From Acheta domesticus (taxonomy: Eukaryota > Arthropoda > Insecta > Orthoptera > Gryllidae), in NCBI GenBank assembly GCA_031308135.1, contig JAHLJT010000664.1, positions 1 to 64,000 of the forward strand: DNA of 64,000 bases, in the 5' to 3' direction. A program made the position numbers and the translations under genes. Shown here in pieces: positions 58,201 to 64,000 of this stretch (positions within the stretch are counted from its first letter, which is position 1; every line of letters begins with the position of its first letter). Under the pieces are notes generated by a model. That model had not been told where the DNA came from. It ran no database searches and saw nothing but the letters and a program-made list of their open reading frames with translations.

Positions 58201-59459
58201 TAGCTTCAGTACTCGGATACTGGTCAATCTTACTACGTAGGGCACGGAAACCGCCCCACTTCGAACCCCTGCCTGCGGCCGGCCCGCGCAAGGATGCGGT
58301 CGCTCGGTCTCACGCCGCCCGCGCGGCCTACGGGACACACCCAAAACCGACCCCTCCCCTCGTTTGCTGCCGGGCCCGACTCGCGGCTCGCAGCGGACCG
58401 CGCGGGTCGCACCCAAGGGCGCCCCTCGCTGCCGACCGATTTATGATCCACTTACAAAGAAAGATAGGGAAGCCGCCCCCGCTTTCTCTAACCGCCTCCG
58501 AACACTGCGACCCGCGGCCGCGCCAGGCCCGGTCGCTCTTTCACACGACGCTACACACACACAGACGCACTCTCACGCAGCCCCCACCGTTCTCAACCGC
58601 CGAAAGGCACTTATCTTCTGTCCACCGTGCCGGGCACAAGCGGGTTCGTGCAGCCAAACTATCTTTGTTGCGTTCGCAATGTGAACGAAAACTATATAGG
58701 CACGAACACTAACCTTTCAATCAACTGATCCGCTGATCGTAATCCAGTATTGTGCCGTTCTGATACGGCCGCAACTTTGTGGTGCGCACGCTTGAATACT
58801 ATCGTAATCCAGTATTGTGCCGTTCTGATACGGCCGCCAACTTTGTGGTGCGCACGGCCTATATCAAAATCTAAAACCAGCAGTGCCGGCGACATTCCGC
58901 AACTTAATTATGTCGCGCGCGCTTCCTGCGCTATTCGATTAACTACACCGTTCCTGCACGGGCCGCAGTCGGGGACAACGCAGAGTGTTCTACAGGGAAC
59001 TGCCAGATCTCCGAGTGCACCATCAGGACTGCCAAATCATCTATTAACGACGACCGAGTCTACGGAGACTAGCCGCCTGACGTCTCTTCAAATGGTTGGA
59101 CATCTACCTGCAGCCAACAGATGAGTGCCCTAATTCACAAAAGCATTGCTATGACATTACTAAATTTCTCACGGCAATTTTAATATAGATTTATTTCAAC
59201 CTAAATTCATTTCAAACTTCAAATTACTTGTTATCAACTTCAATCATTAATTATCATTCTCCAGCTTATGTAAATGTTAACTACCAAATCTATTCACAAT
59301 GGGCAAAACTTTGCTCAGCTAAACCAATTGTATAGTGTACATAGTCATAAGGCAATCATTCATCTTCATTTAGGTTAAGATAATCTTAAGTTCATGTATT
59401 GTTTTGCTGCAAAATACAATAAGTGAAAATCACAAACTATTTACTGATCTACCAGACCC
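58201..59459. other. Unassigned part of LINE D region
   Basis: A GC-rich stretch (58250-58680) with no confirmed domain, a two-copy tandem repeat at 58735-58866, and AT-rich sequence at 59130-59450. It may contain a further insertion separating the two ORF1 parts. Confidence 0.4.
58735..58866 (+). repeat. 66-bp tandem duplication
   Basis: ATCGTAATCCAGTATTGTGC, CGTTCTGATACGGCCG and AACTTTGTGGTGCGCACG occur twice, starting at about 58737 and 58802, almost identical. Possible promoter monomers, but this is unproven. Confidence 0.85.
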
Positions 59460-59860
59460 CACTAGCTCCTCCGCCAGCAACCAGGCCCGCTGCGCAGAAC
59501 AGCTGCACAGGATAAAACAGATACGTTGATCGCTCCTTGACACTTTGTTTTTCCAACTCCTGGATCTTGAAGCTTAATTCTCTCATGCACTGCTGGGGTT
59601 CGGTTAATTGAGCTTCAAGTCTCGATGTCTTCTCTCGCTTCTATCACATTTGGGGCACGTGGATACCGACGATTCAGTAGCAGGACCAGGATTTTGCTCA
59701 ACTCCGCCGATCCCAAGAGTGGCCAAAACTGCTGCACGGAGCAAAGCCACGTCGTCGCCAGACCACACACGCACCGCTTGCCCCTTCGCCACCCGGAAAA
59801 CACGCAGGTGCCCACACGGGCGTGATAAATCGCCAAGTCGCAACCCATGGCCTTTCACTT
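59460..59860 (-). pseudogene. LINE D ORF1, N-terminus: 2A-like motif, Cys pair, coiled coil
   Basis: The minus-strand frame reads LGIGGVEQNPGPATES, closely matching the 2A ribosome-skipping consensus (D-V/I-E-x-N-P-G-P) except Gly for Asp. CPKC then starts a zinc-finger-like element. After a frame change, RLEAQLTEPQQCMRELSFKI and QELEKQSVKERS look like a coiled coil for ORF1 oligomerisation. 2A-like motifs at the start of LINE proteins are known in several animals. The start codon is unclear: the frame opens with GTG at 59858. Confidence 0.65.
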
Positions 59861-61184
59861 GACCGCGCGGGGCTGCTCCGAAACGCGTCCTAACACGACG
59901 GCTTACCTTGTAGACGACTTACACCAGTGAAGGGCGAAGATGATAGAAATGGAATGATACGTGCATTATAGGATAACAATTGAATTAGACGCGGTTTGAT
60001 TGATATTTCAAGGAAGATTCGTAAGTGTACAGAGTACATTGTGCCTATCAAATAGTGAATGTAAACTAAACTTGTACAAACTTACTACGCACATTGCTCG
60101 TAGATGTTCGGGAAGAACATAATCGTATTGTTCCATCAGTGCCTTGCCCCCAGCACCATCCCACCGGCTCTATATCTGTAACGTATTGCATGCAGGGTTT
60201 GGGTGAACACTTAATAACAACACTTTATATAAGACAAGTGCACACGTTACTGTGTGTTTATTCATGCTCACAATACAATACTGACTGACTGGTGATGCCT
60301 CGTGTTACAGAGATGTGCTACTCGATATATCGATATAAGGTTATCGTTACAATATCTGGGATGACAGCTCTTCGAGGTAGTTATCTCCCTTTACGAATAC
60401 CATTTTGTCGATTGATATAAACGTTTCAATATTAAGGAAAGTCTCGCTTGACGTCGAATGACTCACCTTCAGAAAGGGGAAATTGAACAAAATGTACCAG
60501 GAGTTCACAAAAATAAAAAATAAATGTACCAGGAGTCAATTAGTCCACAAAAATAATAAACCTTTATTATAATTGCAACAGTACAGACACAATATCCGAA
60601 AAATGCGAATGGAACAGAAAACAGCCTTCATTACACATTTTCTGGACCATAATAGTTTGGATTAATACGAGATTCAAAACGTGGTTAAAACAAGCACTGA
60701 AAACAATAATTCCACGTACGACAATCACTATTAATGTATTTAAGAATGTGACTATATATTTACTACTTAAAAAGATCTCACAAATTAATTGTGAAAACAT
60801 TAATTTTATCGGAAAGCACATTCTAGCAAATACATAGGAATATAACCTACTTCAATCAACGCCAATTTTAGTTCATAGAATTTTTACTAGGCCTTTTTAT
60901 TGATACCGATGCCCTAGTTAGGCAAACAACGGGAAAGAACTCTTTTCTACAAAAATATATTTTCTCCAGTTAATAGACTAAGCAAATTCAGCTAATACCT
61001 TTCAGAGATTTTCAGTAATAAAAACCGTGATTGTTAAGTGAAACATTGTGTATTACAATATTAACTATGACTAAGAAAATCCATTTGTCACTGATGCATC
61101 TGCCGACGTTCATGGAAATTTCATTGACTTTTTCTCCATATAAGGTTTTCTGTGCGCAATCAAATCAGTGCATCTGATGATGGG
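59861..61184. other. no recognised gene
   Basis: Mostly AT-rich. A short duplication (AAATGTACCAGGAGT twice, 60489-60540) is visible. Open frames show no domain. Confidence 0.4.
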
Positions 61185-61290
61185 GAGGAGGCGACTGGTT
61201 GAATATAGGCCTTGTCGGCCGTGATAGTTTTGGCTTTAAGATCAAGCCAGACGCCTAAGTACTCAATTCTTGTAACGGGCGTGAGGACAT
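61185..61290 (-). pseudogene. LINE reverse transcriptase fragment
   Basis: Minus-strand VTRIEYLGVWLDLKAKTITA followed by DKAYIQP: the YLGVWLD block that follows the catalytic motifs in LINE reverse transcriptases. Only this short piece is readable, and flanking RT motifs are not recognisable. Its LINE of origin is unknown. Confidence 0.6.
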
Positions 61291-62649
61291 TTTAGGCTCA
61301 TTGATGGCCGAAGCCCGCGCCTCGCATGGCCGAGACGTCGGCTAGTGACACATTACGGTCATGGCTTAGTAACAAAATACCATTGTAGATAAAGGTATTA
61401 GCGGCACATATGAGATGACAGCCGCTCTCATTACGGTTTGCATGCATACGGGGGGGGGCTCATGGGCCAGCCCAATGGTAAGGCGCAAAAGCGCCACGTC
61501 CAAGGGCAGGGAGTCTTGTCTTTTCTATAGTCTTGAGCACTTTCTGACCGAGTAGTTTTTGGAAATTAGTTCATCACTAATGTCTTTTGCTGATAAATTG
61601 ATTGATATGTCTTCAATAATTACAGATAACATTTTAATAGTGGAATCTCAATAGGTGTGATACTGAATGTTTTCATTATCGCAATAATATCTAAAATTGC
61701 GGAAATCACTCATATCTTGGAACATAACTTTAATGTTTATTTCAGTTTAGTATTAAAAAATGTAACCAAATGGACTTTTATGTCACTGATTAGACATTGT
61801 GGACTTTATGAACTGTAATGAGTGATATTGTAGTGGTTGTGGTTGGTGGTTGAATGACTGCTTAGTTGGGGTAGCACTGTTTGTTTGATCTTCAGAATTT
61901 AGTAGTTCATATCTATTACTAGTTGGCACATTATATTGTGGGGTGTCACTATGTCTTTTGCATTGGGATCATCAGCGTTTTGGTGTGGATTGGCACTAGT
62001 CAACATTATTTATTGAATTTTAGTTCGGTTGTTGGCCGTTGTAACTGGAGGAGCTGGTTGGGAGGCAGGTTGCTGAAGTTGAAGTTGCGGTGGAGATAAT
62101 GCCCGAGCAACTTTTCTTGACCAGTAGATTGAAGAAATCGCGCGGAGTGGGGGTATTAGGTACAAAGGCACTCACTAGAAGTATTTTAAGTAATGCTAAC
62201 CTCTGGTAAATCAAAATCAAACCTGCTACTTATGCGGCCAGGTCGTCGCTCTGGGTAGGCAACAGCAGGGACTCTAGGTGAATTAAAATGTATTTAAGCT
62301 GTCGGCTTCTGTAGATCTTTGCTAATTTTGACAAGCATTCTTGTCGAAATTAGCCAGAACTGACCACAAGGAGGTGTCTACACAATAGAGTTCCCTACTT
62401 GCCCTCCCAACCACCCTACCTTTTGAGAGAAAGTTAGTCATAATCGAGGTATTCGAATGTCAAGTCTGGGTTTGATTTTTGATTTTATCATCTATATGTA
62501 GGTTAGTGCCACCTTAATCGAGTAATTTTACAGTTTAATCCGCATCATGAGAGGTCTTTAAAGAATAAGAATCGTCACACTCGTCACTGGACCGTGAAGA
62601 GGTATTAATTATTTCATCAATGGACATTTCAACAATCCCAACCTTGGTC
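61291..62649. other. no recognised gene; one hairpin
   Basis: At 62321-62354 GCTAATTTTGACAAG and CTTGTCGAAATTAGC form a near-perfect hairpin with loop CATT. Nothing coding was recognised. Confidence 0.45.
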
Positions 62650-63340
62650 CTAATATTCTGCCTCAATGTTTCTGTACATGTCAACAGTAACCTTCCCTCT
62701 CTGCTCGTGATACTTGTGCAAATGCTGATTCAGTGAGTTTAAAGCAAATTTTCTGCTGACATCGCCTGAAATAATTCTGCACTCTTGACATATCTTAATT
62801 TTAGCCCATGCAAGTTCTGTGGAGTTCAAATTACAATGATATGGGGGCAGACTAATTACAGTCTGGCCTTTTCCTGCTGGAATTTCATCTACAACGTATG
62901 TCTTATGAGCAGGCTTATTTTCCTTAATTTTTTGAAATAGTGCTTCTTTTCTCATGGACAGTATCACATGACATATCACATTTTCTAACCATGGTTATTT
63001 TGGTGTCATATCTGCATGGGTTTTTCTGTCTATTGTGAAACGAAGCATTGTCCAGCACTATTACTGATTCAGGAGGCAGATGGTCAAGTGCTTGGGTACC
63101 AAACCAATCTTTCAAAATATTTAGAATTCATCTGACCAATGTTGTAGATTTGGCTTTAAATATTAATTGAGCTTCCTTAATGAATCCATTTTGGGAACAA
63201 ATACTAGCCACAAATAATCGTTTAGATGTACTTCCCCAATCAGTAGACACCGAATACATCATCTTTTTTCTGCCAGCATTTTCCCACAGTTAGATTGCTG
63301 TCGGTCCATGATTCAAGGTAAAATATACCTCTGCCATTTT
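62650..63340 (-). pseudogene. Tc1/mariner-superfamily transposase fragment
   Basis: Minus-strand order: ESWTDSNLTVGKCWQKK (first Asp region), STDWGSTSKRLFVASICSQN, GFIKEAQLIFKAKS, LPPESVIVLDNASFHNR (second Asp), then ISLPPYHCNLNSTELAWAKI (third acidic residue). This is an IS630/Tc1/mariner DDE/D-type catalytic core. Frames change near 62950 and 63130. The N-terminal DNA-binding part is not seen. Confidence 0.8.
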
Positions 63341-63477
63341 CTCTAAAATTGTTTATTTGTACTATAAAACATGTTCGCCAATCTACAATATCTCCTCTCC
63401 CAAGAAGCAAAATTCACTAAATAAATGAAATAACCTTCACTGCTATGCTTCTTCAGCCCAGACGTGTGAAATCAGTT

Positions 63478-63605
63478 CCCATAGGTATGTGCATACGGTG
63501 GCTGCGGCTTTGGCGAATTTTCAGAAAGGTTTCTTTTTGTCTCAGCCTTCGCGTCATCTATTGGATTAATGTCTGCTCCACAAAGTGAGGAGTCGACAAG
63601 CTCCA
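63478..63605 (-). pseudogene. Tc1-like transposase C-terminal fragment, repeat copy 1
   Basis: Aligns with 63794-63925 in the same orientation. The minus strand gives a degenerate version of DMNPIEYVRAETKRTLSEN. Stops interrupt it. Confidence 0.65.
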
Positions 63606-63957
63606 GTTGATACTCTCTCGTAAAACATTCCTGATCAGTCTGCGACGATCTCGGCGTGTCTTCAGGCTATCCTTGATTCGGATGACCACGAGCCCTCGTT
63701 CTCTACTATCAGACGCATTCTGTGGGTAAGGAACTGACAATATTGGCAGCATAACCTCCATTGCTTGCTTCCTCATTCCAGGCGTCAGACACGAGTTCCC
63801 ATCGGGCATCTGCATTCGGTGGCTGGGGATTGGGTGAATTTTCAGAAAGTGTTCTTTTTGTCTCAGCCCTCACGTATTCAATTGGGTTCATGTCGACCCC
63901 ACAAAGCAGGCTGCCGAGAAGCTCGATGTGGTTCTCGCTCTTAACGCATCGATGCAC
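63606..63957 (-). pseudogene. Tc1-like transposase C-terminal fragment, repeat copy 2
   Basis: Reads GVDMNPIEYVRAETKRTLSE, NSPNPQPPNADARWELVSDA and NIVSSLPTECV: the D-x-NPIE-x-x-W-like block with the third catalytic Glu and the C-terminal tail of Tc1-like transposases. Here the usual Trp after NPIE is Arg. It lies next to a partial tandem duplicate and differs from the transposase at 62650-63340. Confidence 0.7.
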
Positions 63958-64000
63958 CGAAGAAGAATATTACGCTTATACACTTAAGGGGTCTCTGAGG

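Larger units (their letters stand above)
54400..59860 (-). mobile_element. LINE D: non-LTR retrotransposon, interrupted
   Basis: Read on the minus strand from 59860 the order is a 2A-like motif and a Cys-pair, a possible coiled coil, a poorly explained stretch, an SGNH-hydrolase domain, a Gly/Asp repeat linker, and an endonuclease. The reverse transcriptase would lie in or beyond the N gap. A 1.84 kb Transib-like element (55781-57624) splits the repeat linker. Whether 59460-59860 and 57670-58200 belong to one insertion is inferred from order and orientation. Confidence 0.7.

Overview
The window looks like an intergenic, transposon-dense stretch of a large arthropod genome, most likely an insect. 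The evidence is AT-rich DNA, spliceosomal introns with GT-AG borders, tRNA-derived SINEs and many animal transposon families (LINEs with apurinic-type endonuclease, piggyBac, hAT, Tc1/mariner, Helitron). A species cannot be named from sequence alone. I recognise no ordinary single-copy host gene. Nearly every recognisable coding stretch belongs to a mobile element, and most carry frameshifts or truncations. A 1000-N scaffold gap lies at 53400-54399.

Layout. 0.2-1.6 kb: two diverged direct copies of a 0.6 kb AT-rich repeat. 1.7-9.1 kb: LINE A on the minus strand (ORF1 with zinc knuckles, then endonuclease, reverse transcriptase and RNase H), split by a 1.67 kb non-autonomous hAT element. 10.6-15.4 kb: repeat fragments, a tRNA-derived SINE, and a 2.0 kb DNA transposon with a 4-bp target duplication. 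15.6-18.5 kb: a palindromic MITE carrying a SINE tail, then a piggyBac element bounded by TTAA. 18.5-24.8 kb: a seven-exon BED-finger hAT transposase gene whose splice sites are still readable. 25.7-26.7 kb: an array of about eight 130-bp units that look like an exon with its splice sites. 27.3-32.7 kb: two copies of a 1 kb repeat flanking MITEs and a fold-back structure with tRNA-like sequences at its centre. 33.8-38.5 kb: a Helitron (Rep plus Pif1-type helicase) with a readable 3' end. 39.8-43.5 kb: a GC-rich LINE (LINE B, plus strand) missing its 3' half. 44.2-47.6 kb: an inverted-repeat element with about 305-bp internal tandem repeats, and a partial copy. 50.2-53.4 kb: LINE C fragments around an unexplained 2 kb block. 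54.4-59.9 kb: LINE D on the minus strand. Its first reading frame shows a 2A-like motif, a possible coiled coil, an SGNH-hydrolase domain and a repeat-encoded Gly/Asp linker, and it is interrupted by a Transib-like element. 61-64 kb: fragments of another LINE and of Tc1/mariner transposases.

How the parts relate. The main biology here is nested insertion. Several events can be ordered because the interrupted element resumes on the far side, or because a duplicate copy preserves the empty site. The best examples are the hAT element in LINE A, the Transib-like element in LINE D's coding minisatellite, the SINE tail in the 15.7 kb MITE, the SINE in the fold-back arm, and the MITE in the 28 kb repeat whose empty site survives at 32.7 kb.
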